64,000 nucleotides of DNA, taken from the NCBI GenBank assembly GCA_009667805.1, contig CM019069.1, forward strand, positions 91,981,204 to 92,045,203. Direction: 5' to 3'. Within the stretch, counting starts at the first letter, position 1, and each line of letters starts with the position of its first letter. The translations under genes and the position numbers were made by a program. This stretch comes from Leptobrachium leishanense. Taxonomy: Eukaryota > Chordata > Amphibia > Anura > Megophryidae. The notes beneath the pieces are model-generated. The model did no database searches and was not told the origin of the DNA. It was given only the letters and a program-made list of their open reading frames with translations. This document shows, piece by piece, positions 22,739 to 34,222 of this stretch.

Positions 22739-23358
22739 GTACTCCCCTCTCCACGGGAGGCCACCGGATGACCAACAGGACAAGTGGCAGGATGACCACA
22801 GGGGCGAGTGGCAGGATGACCACCAGGGTGAGTGGCAGGACGACCACCAGGGCGAGTGGCAGGATGACCACCAGGGCGATCGGGGTGCGAGGCATGGAAC
22901 GCCCTGACCAACCTAGAGTCAGACATGTTGGAAGCCGGAATCCAGGACCGGTCCTCCGGACCATAATAACCCACCCAGTCAACCAAGTACTGCAGAGCAC
23001 CCCTGAACAGCCTAGAATCCAGAACTTTCCTAACCTCATACTCTGTCTCGCCATCAACCTGAACAGGTGGAAGAGGAGGAATGACCCGCGTGTACCTGTT
23101 ACACAACAAAGGCTTCAGTAGGGAGGTGTGGAAGACGTGCAAGCGAAGATGTTTAGGAAGGGCAAGAGGATAAGCCACAGGGTTAACGCGGCGAATGATC
23201 TTGTATGGACCTATAAACTGAGGTGCCATTTTCATAGAAGGCACCCGCAACTTCACATTCCTAGTGGACAACCAAACTCTATCCCCCACGTTGTAGGAAG
23301 GAGCTTGTAACCTATGCCTGTCAGCCTTGCGTTTCTGGACAGCAACATTGCGCTCCAT
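22672..23358 (-). pseudogene. Integrase C-terminus with chromodomain and PGGHPATR repeats
   Basis: This 228-codon frame begins in the integrase C-terminal GPF-type module (NVGDRVWLSTRN, then FIGPYKI). It continues into a chromodomain at residues 105-158 (EYEVRKVLDSR, YLVDWVGY, SWIPASNM). Chromodomains of this class can direct integration to particular chromatin. A tail of about five 8-residue units, PGGHPATR and variants, follows (residues 161-200, plus-strand 24-bp repeats near 22760-22890). The frame runs on into the 3' LTR. It is separated from the integrase core by a shift near 23400. Confidence 0.88.
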
Positions 23359-23449
23359 GTTTTTGCAAATCTGTCTCCAAATCTCTTGTAATTACAAGAT
23401 GTAATTACATCTCAGTGTGAGATGTTCGTCGAGAGCCGGGATGACCTGT

Positions 23450-25045
23450 TCAGCAAACTGAAGCGGTAGAGCCAGAGGGAAAAAAAACATAGATGGCAGA
23501 AAAAGGAGAGTGGCCAGTAGTCTCGTTAATGGCGTTATTACATGCATACTCAGCCCAGGGCAACAACTCCGACCAATTGTCTTGTTGTTGTGTGGTAAAG
23601 CAACGTATGTACTGCTCGAGACCCTGATTTGCCCTCTCTGCTGCCCCATTGGTTTGTGGATGGTATGCTGAAGAGAAGGCCAATCGCACCCCCATCTCCG
23701 CACAGAAATCCCTCCAGAAACGAGAGACGAACTGAGCTCCTCTGTCAGAGAATATTTCAGACGGAACCCCATGTATTCGTACAATCTCTCTAGCAAAGAC
23801 AACCGCCAGTTCTTTGGCTGTAGGAAGCTTAGGTAAAGGAACAAAATGAGCCATTTTGGAGAAGCGGTCTACAACTGTCAGAACCACAGTATGACCCTTA
23901 GACTTCGGCAAGTCCACAATAAAATCCATAGATAGATGAGACCAAGGCCTCTTAGGCATGGGTAAAGGCTGCAATAGACCGACAGGCAAGGTTTTACTGG
24001 TTTTGCTTCTTGCACAGACTTGACAAGCCAAAACAAACAGATGTATGTCCTGTCGCATGGTGGGCCACCAGAACTGTCTGGAGATACTGGTAAGAGTCTT
24101 AGTAATACCAGGATGACCTGCTGGTTTAGAATCATGAAACATTATGAGTAATTCTTGTCTTTCCTTTTCAGGCACAAACAACATATCTGAAGGCTTGTTA
24201 GGTGGAGCCCCCATTTGAGCTGCTTGGAGGCGTTCCAGGAAAGGCGAGGAAACTGATAAGACCGTGGAAGCCACAATACGTTCAAGAGGAACTATAGGAT
24301 TGTGGTCTTCTGTATTTGATTCATACGGGTCATATTGATGAGATAAGGCATCAGCCTTTACATTGCGGTCACCTGGTCTGTAAGTCAACACAAAATTAAA
24401 CTGAGACAGTAGTAATGACCACCTGGCCTGTCTCGAGTTCAAACATTTAGCATCCCCGATGTACATAAGGTTCTTATGATCAGTGATTATCAACAAAGGG
24501 TCAAGAGTACCTTCCAACAAATGTCTCCACTCTGACAGGGCAGACACAATAGCAAGCAATTCTCTGTTACCGATATCATAATTGCGTTCTGTTGGTGATA
24601 ATTTTCTTGAAAAGAACCCACAAGGATGTAGAGGCTTCCCTGGAGACTCTCTTTGAGATAGGACAGCCCCAATGCCTATCTCGGAAGCATCAACCTCAAG
24701 GACAAATGGAATTCTGGGATCAGGATGTCGTAACACGGGAGCGGAAGTGAAAGCCTGCTTAAGAGTTTTGATTGCCTGTTTGGATTGTGAAGACCAGACC
24801 TGATTCTTCAGATCTTTACGTGTCATATTAATGATAGGAGAGGCTACAGTGGAATAATTCTTGATAAATCTCCTATAATAGTTGGAAAACCCCAGAAACC
24901 TCTGTATGGCTTTGAGGCCTTGAGGGAGAGGCCATTCTGAGATGGCCATGAGTTTGGAAGGATCCATCTCAAACCTTCTGGAGTGATAATGTACCCAAGA
25001 AATTTTACAGTAGTAATGTCGAATAAACACTTCTCCAGTTTGCAA
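23450..25045 (-). pseudogene. Gypsy RNase H and integrase core
   Basis: This is the longest intact stretch of the element (531 codons). After the RT thumb comes RNase H, with D119 in LEVDASEIG, E162 in NRELLAI, and D189 in ITDHKNL. Integrase has the HHCC zinc site (H304, H311, C341, C344), then the core D374 (SMDFIVDLP), D434 (FSDRGAQF) and E470 (NGAAERAN). The spacing of 35 residues between the last two is normal. The frame ends early in the integrase C-terminus. The catalytic residues are all kept although the gene is broken elsewhere. Confidence 0.9.
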
Positions 25046-25463
25046 TAAAGACCGTTGTCTAGTAATTTTGCTAATACCTGTCTGACATGTTCATGGTGGG
25101 TTTTCAGATCGGGAGAGTAAATCAGTATATCGTCTAGGTATACTATAACAAAGGATTGCAAAAAATCTCTGAGCACATCATTAATAAAATCTTGGAAGCT
25201 GGAGCATTACAAAGACCGAAAGGCATGACCAGATATTCATAATGCCCACTCCTGGTGTTAAATGCTGTTTTCCACTCATGCCCTTCTTTTATACGTATCA
25301 GGTTGTAAGCCCCTCTTACATCGAGTTTTGTGTATACTGCTGATTCCCTTAACCTGTCGAACAGTTCTGATATAAGAGGGATAGGGTACACATTCTTGAT
25401 GGTGATCTTGTCAAGCCCCCTATAAATCGATACACGGGTGTAAATCTCCTTTTTTAGACACAA
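24844..25463 (-). pseudogene. Gypsy reverse transcriptase core
   Basis: Two overlapping frames (25463-25143 and 25176-24844) carry [23 protein letters not shown] and the catalytic YLDD ([14 protein letters not shown]). The phase change between them, and further changes at about 25440 and 25040, break the polyprotein. The motifs are those of Ty3/gypsy RT. Confidence 0.9.
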
Positions 25464-26889
25464 AAAAGAACCCAGCCCCTGCTGGAGAAGAGGAACGTCT
25501 GATAAAACCTCTCTCCAAATTCTCTTTTATGTACTCCTCCATGATTTGGTTCTCTTTTATGGATAGAGGATATACTTTGCCTCGAGGAGGCATGGTACCT
25601 GGATGAATATCTATGGCGCAATCATACGGTCTATGTGGAGGTAGTTTCTCTGCCTCTCTTTTATCAAGTACAGCTCCTAGGTCGGCATACCGGTCAGGAA
25701 CCTCTGTAGACAATGGGAGAGCTGTAGGTGTGTTCAGGGCACCAATATGTTGAATGGGTATTAAACAAGTCCCAAAACAAGTAGGACTCCAAGATAGTAT
25801 CTCTCCCTTAGCCCAATCAATAACAGGATTATGTTCCACCAACCAAGGCAAACCAAGCACAACAGGATTGGAAGGTGAACGGATAACCTGAAATATGATC
25901 TCTTCTTTATGTAAGAGACCAGTGGTAAGAACCACTTTAACCATATCGTGAGTAATCCTAGGGCAGGATAAAGGCCTACCGTCTATGGCTTTGACGGCTA
26001 AGGGTGTCTCTCTTACAACCAGAGGGAGAGAAATGGAAGAAGCGTATTCAACATCGATAAAATTACCAGCAGCCGCAGAATCAACAAAAGCGGTAGTATG
26101 CGTGGTCTTGGTCTCCCAAGCCACGGATACTGGTAACAAAAGTTTAGTGTCTTTGACAGGAGACATGCACGTCAGACTCAAGGCCTGTCTCCTCAGCTGC
26201 CTTAGGTGCGGTAGTTTTCCGACATCATGGATTCTAGGGCGAGTGGGACATTGAAGTCGTAAATGTCCTTTTAAACTACAATACAGGCACAATCCCTCAC
26301 GAAGACGCCTTGTTCTCTCTTCCTCTGTAAGCCTAGTATGGCCTAGTTGCATAGGCTCAGAGGGAGGAGATAACTCTCTGGGTGGTGCCTGAAAGACAGG
26401 AGCCAACCTTGGTAACAGTCTCTTAGGTTTCTCTCTTGGAGTTCTTCTGTCCCTTATCTGATCATCCAGATCTATACAATAATCAATGAGTTCACTCAAT
26501 ACCTCAGGTAATTTACGAGGAGCCAATTCATGCATCAATGACTCTGATAACCCCTCCAGAAAAGCCAGAACCAGAGTCTCATCAGTCCAGTTCACGTCAG
26601 AAACCAACGTTTTAAATTCTATGGCATAATCAGACACAGTCCTGTTCCCTTGACGTATGCGGAACAAGGATTTGCCAGCTACCTTGGCCTTTCTGGTAGG
26701 ATTAAATGTACGTTTTAACTCGGCTATGAATTCTTTATAGTTCCGTACTTTAGGCTTCTCTGCCTCCCATAAAGGATTCACCCATGTCAACGCTCTGCCA
26801 GACAGATGGGTAATAATGAACCCCACTTTGGCTATGTCAGTGATAAACATTTGTGGATTTAATTTAAAATGAATATCCACATGGACCAA
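25420..26889 (-). pseudogene. Gypsy gag C-terminus, nucleocapsid, protease and RT N-terminus
   Basis: This 489-codon frame holds a capsid-like region (residues 1-160) and one CX2CX4HX4C zinc knuckle at residues 201-214 (CLYCSLKGHLRLQC). A retropepsin-like segment follows with FVDSAAAGNFID at 267-278, where the usual DSG is DSA. VLGLPWL then marks the second protease block. The N-terminal RT fingers begin near residue 420. Gag and pol share one frame here. Confidence 0.87.
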
Positions 26890-27122
26890 AAATCCGAGGG
26901 AGTACCGTCAAACCTCATAGGAGCGGTCATGTGTACCTGGGATGTCTGAACGACAGGGGACACAGGTATAGCAGGCAGAGGTGCAACCCCAGCAGGTTCC
27001 AGGTGAGCCGTACGAGTCAGGATAGTTTGTAAGGCGAGAGCAAACTGATCCATCCTATGGTCCTGCTCGTCCTGTCTGGATACAAAGTTACTCAAATGTT
27101 GTGTTAAGTCTGCGGGATCCAT
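26859..27122 (-). pseudogene. Gypsy gag N-terminus
   Basis: The ATG at 27122 lies 17 bp after the 5' LTR on the minus strand. It opens an 87-codon frame (MDPADLTQHLSNF) that reaches a capsid-like MRFDGTPSDFW motif. A shift near 26880 moves the reading to the following frame. Confidence 0.8.
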
Positions 27123-27138
27123 TTTGGCCAGATCGTAA

Positions 27139-27725
27139 TGTCACGGTTCCCGGATCCCACCACGCAGCCCTTAAAGCCCAACACCACAGAGCCAAAAAGC
27201 TACCAACAGAGTAGCCGTAGAACAATCCCTAACTGTCTGGTCCTTAAAAATTGGCCAGGTATAAGTATACTAGCTAGACAGAAAGGGTTAAGCAAAGACA
27301 ATGTCGTAATACAAAACCAGGTCAGCAACACGGGGGTAGTCAGGCGAGCCAGAGTCAGGAATACAGAGAATAGAATAGTCAAATGGAATAGCCGGGTCTA
27401 TATCAGTGCAGTAGCGTAGTACAAGGAAAATAGTCTAGGGCAACGGAAGGCAGAATGGTCAGGAAACAAGCAAAGGTCAATAACAGGTTAAATCACAAGA
27501 GAATTCAGGTACAGGGAGCTCAGGTATGGATAACCATGATCTGGCACTGCTTAGAAGGAACTGTGGGTTTTTAAAGACCTTCACCAGGTCGCGCCCCCTC
27601 TCAAGCCACACCTCATGCAGCCATCTCCCTGCCTGTCTCTATTTAAACCAGGTGTTGGTCAGCGAGCAGCATCAGACATGCTGCCTTCAAGCACACTGGA
27701 GAGGCTGGAAGCCCCCAACGTTACA
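27139..27725 (-). repeat. 5' LTR of the chromoviral gypsy element
   Basis: The 587-bp partner of 22149-22738 is followed on its outer side by the target duplication gcagg. Being on the minus strand, it is the promoter-bearing LTR. Confidence 0.93.
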
Positions 27726-28092
27726 GCAGGGAGCCTTACCAGGAAGCAACTCGCCGCGATCACACTGTGGGGGACAGCCAGGAAGCCAGGAGAGGGTATG
27801 CATCCAGCCCGAGTGTGGCTGGGGGTTACCGTTCGCGGTAGTGAAATTTAACCCCGAGTCACACTCGGGAATACCACCAGGGAGGTTAATGTAGTGTAAG
27901 GGAGCATTGTTCCACACTAAAAGGAGGTCCTTTTAGCATATCAGAGAATGTTACATTATCAACGGTGCCCTGTTTATTTCAATATATTATCAAACATCCC
28001 AAAAAAGGTACAGTGCATGTTAGCATATTCTTTTTTTTCTCGAGCATATGAAATGTGTGTTTACATAAATGTGCCACAGTGTACCATAAAAC

Positions 28093-28412
28093 GATAGGGG
28101 TTATTCAAAGAATGCCAAATTTGCCACCGAATTGCACTGAATGGCAAATTGCCCCGTACGGTGCATTTTCGTGACAATTCGACTATTCAGAAAGTTGGCA
28201 CTACGCCAAATATTGGCAAATTGACAGCTAAATACAGTGCACTTCACCTCAGATCGTCGCAATTCGGCGGCAGTGAAAATATCCCATAGAGAAGTAATGG
28301 CTAATCTATTCAGAGAATGCCAAACAGCATGTTGTAGAAATGCCCAGACTTTCAGTGCTTCAGTTCGACAGGTTTAAACAAGCCAGTCCCATAGGTTACA
28401 ATGGGAAAAAAA
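28093..28412 (-). repeat. Dispersed repeat R1, copy 2 (reverse)
   Basis: The segment starts GGGGTTATTCAAAGAATGCC. Its reverse complement shares CTCTGAATAGA and ACTTCTCTATGGG with 1-353 and 35054-35416. Divergence is greater than between the other two copies. Confidence 0.65.
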
Positions 28413-28783
28413 TACTGTTTCTATTATTTTATTTTTTTATTCAACAGTTTATTCTTTTCATTTGCAGGAAAAAGGCTTTTTTATTATTATTTTTTAAAAT
28501 TTATGCATTGTTTTTGCATTTTGACATTTTTGATTCTGATTAATTTTAAATGGCTTCTATTTTTTAAACTGCAACAGACCTTGTTATTATTCATAGGACC
28601 TTATTTATTATTTCCATGCATTTTTTTGTGTTAAACGCCTTTTAGAAATTGTGGGGGGTTTCTGTTTTTTTAACCCCCTGTTTGGCGCCTGATCAGCATT
28701 GTTCAGCGGCTGATCGGCAGCGTTCGGTGGACTGTCGACTGTGTTCGGCAGTTTGTGGCTGTGTTTGGCGGATCATTTAAATA
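28413..28783. other. AT-rich spacer, no gene seen
   Basis: Poly-T rich sequence to about 28650 is followed by TTCGGCGG-like degenerate short repeats. No coding frame is credible. Confidence 0.55.
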
Positions 28784-28787
28784 TTAA

Positions 28788-31077
28788 CCACTTCACTGCT
28801 AAGGACGCGCTCAGCGCGTCCACCCGCAGGTAACGTTCCTTGCGGTGGACGCGCTGAGCGCGTCCTCCCTTTGGGGCCAGCGTTCGGCCGGGTTCCGGCC
28901 GATCGCAGGCCCCCCCGGTGCGGGCTGACATCCTCGATGTCAGGCCAGCACCCGGAACTGCCACCGGAGTAATTAGGTGTCATCGCGGGGGCGCGATGAC
29001 ACCTAATTCAGGCGCCCCCCCCCCTTCGGACCTCTCTCCCTCCCGATCGGCGGTGTGCAGGGGGTTAACCCAGGCACCGTTTGGAAGGGCACAGCCTGCC
29101 CTTCCAAATGGTACCTGGCATTAACAACATGGGGGCCGGATCACGAATCGGTGCTGAAAAGCGCCGGTTCGTGATCCTTTCCCGGAGCTGGCCGACATCT
29201 TGGATGTCGGCCAAGCCTCCGGGAACTCCCCCTGAGGACTGGCGTCATCGTGCATAGCACGATGACGCAAGTCTGGCCGTTCCAACAATACCAAACATGA
29301 GTATGAAAAAAGTTTTTTAAAACAAATTAAAAATAAAAATAACAATAAAAAAATATTTAAAAAACAAATTATAAAAGAAAAATAAACAATTTTTTTTTCT
29401 TTTTTTTGGTTCGTTAACCCTTTCGCTGCTGAGGCTTTTCCCGCCCCTGTGCTGAGGTCATTTTTTACCTGTTTTGCGCATCATGTTTAAACGTGTTTTT
29501 AAGGCTTATTTTAGTATATGACCCAGACATATTATATATCGTTCTTTCCGTCAGACTCGGTAGATTCATAATATGTCATTATTATATGTATACGTTATGT
29601 CATGTCTGTATATTATAACAAAAAATGCAATAAAATATGAATTTTTAATAATTTACAATGTGTAAAGTGTTTTTTTCCACATTTTAACATGCGAGCAATT
29701 GCGGTTATATTTTGTATGGGGTGCGCTTGTTAAAAAAATTAGAGATGGGGTCTCGTTACATTTTTTTTTGGGGAAAATTACACTATTTTTAACAAACGCA
29801 CCGCATACAAAAATCGTTAGTGCAGCATCATTGTTCACATTATAATTGAAATGGGAACAATATTGCTACACTAACAAACCAAAAAAAATAAAAAAAATGT
29901 GTTTATTTTTTTTTTTTTATTTTTTTTTTTTTTTACAAATTTTTTAACTTTCATGTTTGGTATCGTTGGAACGGCCATGCTCTGGCCGATCCAACGATAT
30001 CAAAATTTAACCCCTAGCTGCCACGGATCGGGAGATAGGGAGTTCATTGGAACTCCCTATCTCCACACTTGGTGGCAGTTAGGGGTTAACGCTAGGACTG
30101 GCGTCATCGTGCTGCGCACGATGACGCCAGTCCTCTGGGGGAGTTCCCGGAAGCTTCGCCGACATCCAAGATGTCGGCCAGCTCCCGGGAAGGATCGCGA
30201 ATCGGCGCTTTTCAGCGCCGATTTGCGATCCAGCTCCCCAGGGGTTAATGCCAGGCATCATTTGGAAGGGCAGGCTGTGCCCTTCCAAATGATGCCTGGG
30301 TTAAGCCCCTGTGTGCCACCGATCGGGAGGGAGAGAGGTCCGAAGGACCTCCCCCCCCTCCCTTTCAGGCGCCTCCTCCGCACATGCGGGGGGGGCGCCT
30401 GAATTAGGTGTCATCGCGCCCCCGCGATGACACCTAATAATGGCGGCTGGTGGTCCGGATGCCGGGCTGACATCCAGGATGTCAGCCCGCACCGGAGGGG
30501 CCAGCGATCGGCCGGAACCCGGCCGAACGCTGCCCCAAACTGAGGACGCGCTCAGCGCGTCCTCAGCACACCAGCGGTAATGCTGAGGACGCGCTGAGCA
30601 CGTCCTTAGCATTGAAGTGGTTAATGCAGCAATATTGTTCCCATTTCAATTATAATGTGAACAATGATGCTGCACTAATGATTTTTGCATGCGGTGCGTT
30701 TGTTAAAAATCGTGTGATTTTCCCCAAAAAAAAATGTAACGAGACCCCATCTCTAATTTTTTTAACAAGCGCACCCCATACAAAATATAATCGCAATTGC
30801 TCGCATGTTAAAATGTGAAAAAAAAACACTTTACACGTTGTAAATTATTGAAAATTCATATTTTATTGCATTTTTTGTTATAATATACAGACAGGTCATG
30901 ACGTATACATATAATAATGACAAATTATGAATCTGCCGAGTCTGACGGAAAGAACGATATATAATATGTCTGGGTCATATACTAAAATAAGCCTTCAAAA
31001 CACGTTTAAACAAGATGAGCAAAATCAGTAAAAATGTCCTCAGCACAGAGGCGGGAAAAGCCTCAGCAGCAAAAGGG
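28788..31077 (-). mobile_element. TTAA element family F1, copy A (reverse), split by copy B
   Basis: TTAA flanks both ends (28784-28787, 31078-31081). Termini are CCACTTCACTGCTAAGG on the left and GCCTCAGCAGCAAAAGGG on the right. Removing the insertion at 29418-30620 and one TTAA leaves about 1083 bp. That remainder is collinear, in reverse, with copies B (1203 bp) and C (55266-56401, 1136 bp). The GC-rich half is a chain of hairpins. No transposase is encoded, so a piggyBac-type enzyme must act in trans (inference from TTAA). Confidence 0.88.
29418..30620 (+). mobile_element. TTAA element family F1, copy B, inserted in copy A
   Basis: The left end is CCCTTTCGCTGCTGAGGC and the right end is GCATTGAAGTGG. 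TTAA lies on both sides (29414-29417, 30621-30624), which is the duplicated target inside copy A. An AT-rich half (to ~29990) is followed by at least eight consecutive GC-rich palindromes, for example around 30094-30133, 30239-30300, 30398-30438 and 30540-30606. Orientation is opposite to copy A, so their AT-rich halves create a long apparent inverted repeat. Confidence 0.88.
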
Positions 31078-31094
31078 TTAATTTTGTTTCCCAT

Positions 31095-31236
31095 AATTCC
31101 CTTTGTTTTTCTACGTCCGTCAACAAAAATGGATCGTGTGGTGTCTACAGTATCTTCCGTCAGTACGTCCGTCCGTTGTGCACGCACGCAGAGTGCTCTC
31201 AGACTGCGTTCATCTGACATTAGCCTTATGCTTCAA
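31095..31236 (+). repeat. Fragment of TTAA MITE family F2
   Basis: CTACGTCCGTCAACAAAAAT, CTTCCGTCAGTACGTCCGTC and the end CATCTGACATTAGCCTTA match the right portion of the F2 element at 57090-57214. The left part is missing. Confidence 0.55.
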
Positions 31237-31239
31237 AAT

Positions 31240-32983
31240 GACATTACCACTTACATAGATTACTTGTGCATTACAAATAAAACCACATTATAAAACGCAT
31301 GCTTCTGGGGTTTCTTTCCTTTGTTTGAAGTAATTGCATGTAAAAATGAAAAATAAAAGTTTTTTTTTTATTTTCTGTTTCCATTTTGTGGATTTTCCCC
31401 ATGAAGCAACACTTACCAGAATCTGTGCAAAAGTTGTTTTACTGCTGTGGTTTATCTAATCTACAGTATTTAATAGTTAATGTGGTGGAGGAGGGAATGT
31501 TTAGATAAGGCAGCAGGAGGTCTATTGTTCTCCAGGCTCCTTGAGAGAAGATTGGCTGCTGAATGAGATAAAACAGGGATCTTAAAGACTTCTAATCTAC
31601 CCCTTGGTGACGTCCTTTGAATACATTCCATGCAGTGATTTGAGTCGATGATCGATCCACTCACTCCATTCTATGGCCAATGCCACACAATGAGGACCAA
31701 GTGATGGGGGGAATTTACAACAAAAAGGTCAAAAAACAAAAAGGGAGGCACCCAGTGACACATATAGAGTAAAATATTTTCTTAATTAAACAAACAAGAG
31801 TAAAACAAAGAACATGTAAGATATCAGCCACATACAATAAACAAAGTAAGGATTGTTTTTGGTGGTAGTGTCCCTTTTAAAAAAAAAATTCTTCTTTCCC
31901 CTCATATAAACTCATAGCTTTGGCACTGTAAAAATTAATTGTTTTCTTTACCTACTTTGCTTTTGACAATCCTTAACATACCATGCGTTTACTGACAGTA
32001 ATGTAAAAATTCCCAAAAATATTGCCTTTACAATTTTTTTCATCCCAGCGATAGGAGTGTCCTTTGAGGATTTTATTGTTGTGTAACCCACATAAGTCTT
32101 TTTTCTGTTTAGAGGACACAAATAAGGCTGCTAGCTCCCCTTTCTTGTGGAAATCCCATTTGACACCTTATTTTACTGAAAGCCTCATGAGTGGGATCTG
32201 ATGAACTCATGGTTGTTTTTCCTCTGTAAGTAAGTGAGTGGGTACCATCTCACGACACAAGCTGTTAGGAATTAATCTGTTCCCAGATAAACACATTTTA
32301 CGGTTTGATGTATGTAGGTGACAGTACACAATATGAATTTAGTGATTCATTTTCTTCTCCCGTAAACCAGAAGACATGAAAAACAATAGCTGTTTAGTAA
32401 CTTCTTTCTCTGGTATAAAGAGTCATAGGTTTGTCAATACTAACAAAAAAAGCATTGTGTTCTATAGTACTTTTCTGTAAATTGAACTATGACCGTTTTT
32501 TTTCTGTCAACCCATTTTGGGTGGATGACAAGACACAGGCGTCATCTAATTTCCTCTGTGGTGCGTTTTGTCTGTCTAATTGTTGCTTATCCACGCAATA
32601 GGTGGCTCTACTGGTGACTGCGCAATATCTCACAACAGGCTGACGTCTTGGAAGTCAGTCCTCTCTGTGGGACTGTACCCTGGCTCTCTGACATATTAGT
32701 CAAGGTCGTGATGACGTCTACAAAAATAGATCCCACGGAAATGGCTTCAGGGGAGAGGAAAGGGTTCATTTGGACCCCTCTATCTACTCAGCCCTCATCT
32801 ATATTGCCCTAAATGAGGCAATCTTTTGAAAGGCCACAGTCTGGACTGTTGTCCAATAATTTCTATCTAGAGGTTTAAGCCCAAAGTGAAAAAATAATAA
32901 TAAAAAATAAAAATAAAAAAAAATAATTCGCAAAATTTACTAGGTAATAATCCCTAAACACCACAGACACAAGGTATCTCCAA
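31240..32983. other. No gene recognised
   Basis: This is 1.7 kb of unique-looking, AT-rich sequence. A faint resemblance near 32055-32075 to Penelope text (GTCCTTTGAGGATTTTA, also at 9930) is too short to call. No reading frame above background. Confidence 0.55.
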
Positions 32984-33259
32984 GGCTGGGGTCACACGGC
33001 CGTCATTGGAGAGCGGAAGGAACGTCAGTGAGAGTGGACGTTCCTTCCACTCGACGCCCGTCTGCCCACCTCGTTGAGCGCACTCCGTGCGCTCAGTGCT
33101 GCAAAGCGCGTCTTGGCGAGTCGACGGGGAGGCTTTGTGGATGGATTTCGTGCATGCGCTCAAGCGTGTGACCGGCCCCGTTGCAGCGTTACAATGCTGG
33201 GATGGGCTTGGTAAGCATCTCACTATGGGCACACCTAGTGCACTCGTCTGACACTGGCC
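32984..33259. mobile_element. Short MITE related to family F2
   Basis: Ends GGCTGGGGTCACACGGCCGT and CGTCTGACACTGGCC are imperfect inverted repeats matching F2 termini. The interior is CpG-rich with several small inverted repeats. Flanks CCAA and TAAA are decayed from the expected TTAA. Confidence 0.55.
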
Positions 33260-34032
33260 TAAAGGCACTTAAAAAATAAAATCTGCCTAGAGACCCCAAA
33301 ACCCCCATTAAATAAAGAACAAGAATAAATAAGTGTTATTTTTAATATCTTGCATTTTAATACTTTGAATTGTTACAGTAGGTACAGAAGTACAATGTTC
33401 TTGAACCCAGGAAATTTATGTTTGCTGACAATAAATAATTATTTATATAAAACAGCCGTAAAATGTCGTTTATTATGTAATTTGTTAACCATGTTTTTTT
33501 ATTTATTTAAGTGGGGGCAGGGGGGGGTGCACCATGGGCCTATGGTTGTACTTGCCCCCTGGGCCAAAAGTTGCCAGTCGGCCCCTGCCTTCAGTACATT
33601 CAGTTAATCACCTAATTAGTTAATAATTTTTTGCCAGCTGAAACATATTAACCACTGCAGTAATTATCCAGTGGAAGGCTCAAAGCCATTTGCTTAGTTA
33701 GAACCAAGGGGTGTTTTTTTTTGTCCAGGCAGTGTATGTCTTGGTTCTTGAAAGATCAGTGATGGTGGATACAAAGTATATTAAAACTTAACTTTTATTG
33801 AATTAGAAGGACCAGACGGACAGTTACACTTTGGACCACTAGGGGGCACCAAAGGAAAAGACACAGTGAAAATCAAGCTCTGGATGGGCTTGCAGAGAAT
33901 TAAAAAACAAACGTGTGTCAGAGCTGCCTGGAACAGGAGACAGGTGAGCCTTCAAGGGTTCACTGGGTATGGAAAAGTCTGGAAATAGATTACCTGCTTA
34001 ACTAAGAACAGAATATCTATTAGACTAGTATA
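33260..34032. other. No gene recognised
   Basis: A fragment near 33545-33590 contains GCCAGTCGGCCCCTGCC, which resembles the end of the hAT family at 34041. Nothing else could be assigned. Confidence 0.5.
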
Positions 34033-34084
34033 CTAGAGACCAGGGGCGGACTGACCCATCGGGCACTCGGTAGAGGCCAAAACA

Positions 34085-34222
34085 GTAATTGAATTTAAGC
34101 AAGCATGGGATAGGCATAAGGCTATCCTAAACAGAAGATAAATCCAGGTAAAGTATCCATGTAATTGGGCAGACTAGATGGGCCGAAAGGTTCTTATCTG
34201 CCGACATTTTTCTATGTTTCTA
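34085..34222 (+). repeat. Interspersed repeat with GCAGACTAGATGGGCCGA block
   Basis: The segment ends ATTTTTCTATGTTTCTATGG after GGTTCTTATCTGCCGAC. I recall this block as recurrent in anuran sequences, but only one copy is in this window. The family name is not known to me. Confidence 0.4.

Larger units (their letters stand above)
22149..27725 (-). mobile_element. Ty3/gypsy chromovirus-type LTR retrotransposon, complete but frame-broken
   Basis: LTRs at 22149-22738 and 27139-27725 are flanked by a perfect 5-bp duplication gcagg (22144-22148, 27726-27730). Coding is on the minus strand in the order gag, protease, RT, RNase H, integrase, chromodomain. This is the canonical gypsy order with the chromodomain of chromoviruses. 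The purine tract GGAGAGGGGAGTAC precedes the 3' LTR. No env-like frame is present. At least four frame changes make this copy non-functional. Confidence 0.93.
21698..27885. mobile_element. piggyBac-type MITE split by a gypsy element
   Basis: The left end is TTAA followed by CCTCTCTAGCAG, and the right end is ACCACCAGGGAGG followed by TTAA (21694-21697 and 27886-27889). The inverted termini resemble the TTAACCTCCCTGGCGGT end common in frog piggyBac-type MITEs (from memory). Removing the gypsy insertion and one duplication leaves about 606 bp. That remainder includes a LINE X 3' fragment near 21828-21860. Confidence 0.65.

Noticed and set aside
22149..27725. Endogenous retrovirus with env
   Set aside because: After integrase there is only a chromodomain and the 3' LTR; no envelope-like frame. 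Domain plan is chromoviral Ty3/gypsy.
29418..31077. Single transposon with ~450-bp terminal inverted repeats
   Set aside because: Interlocking TTAA-flanked ends at 28788 and 30620 and comparison with copy C show two nested copies of a ~1.1-1.2 kb element.
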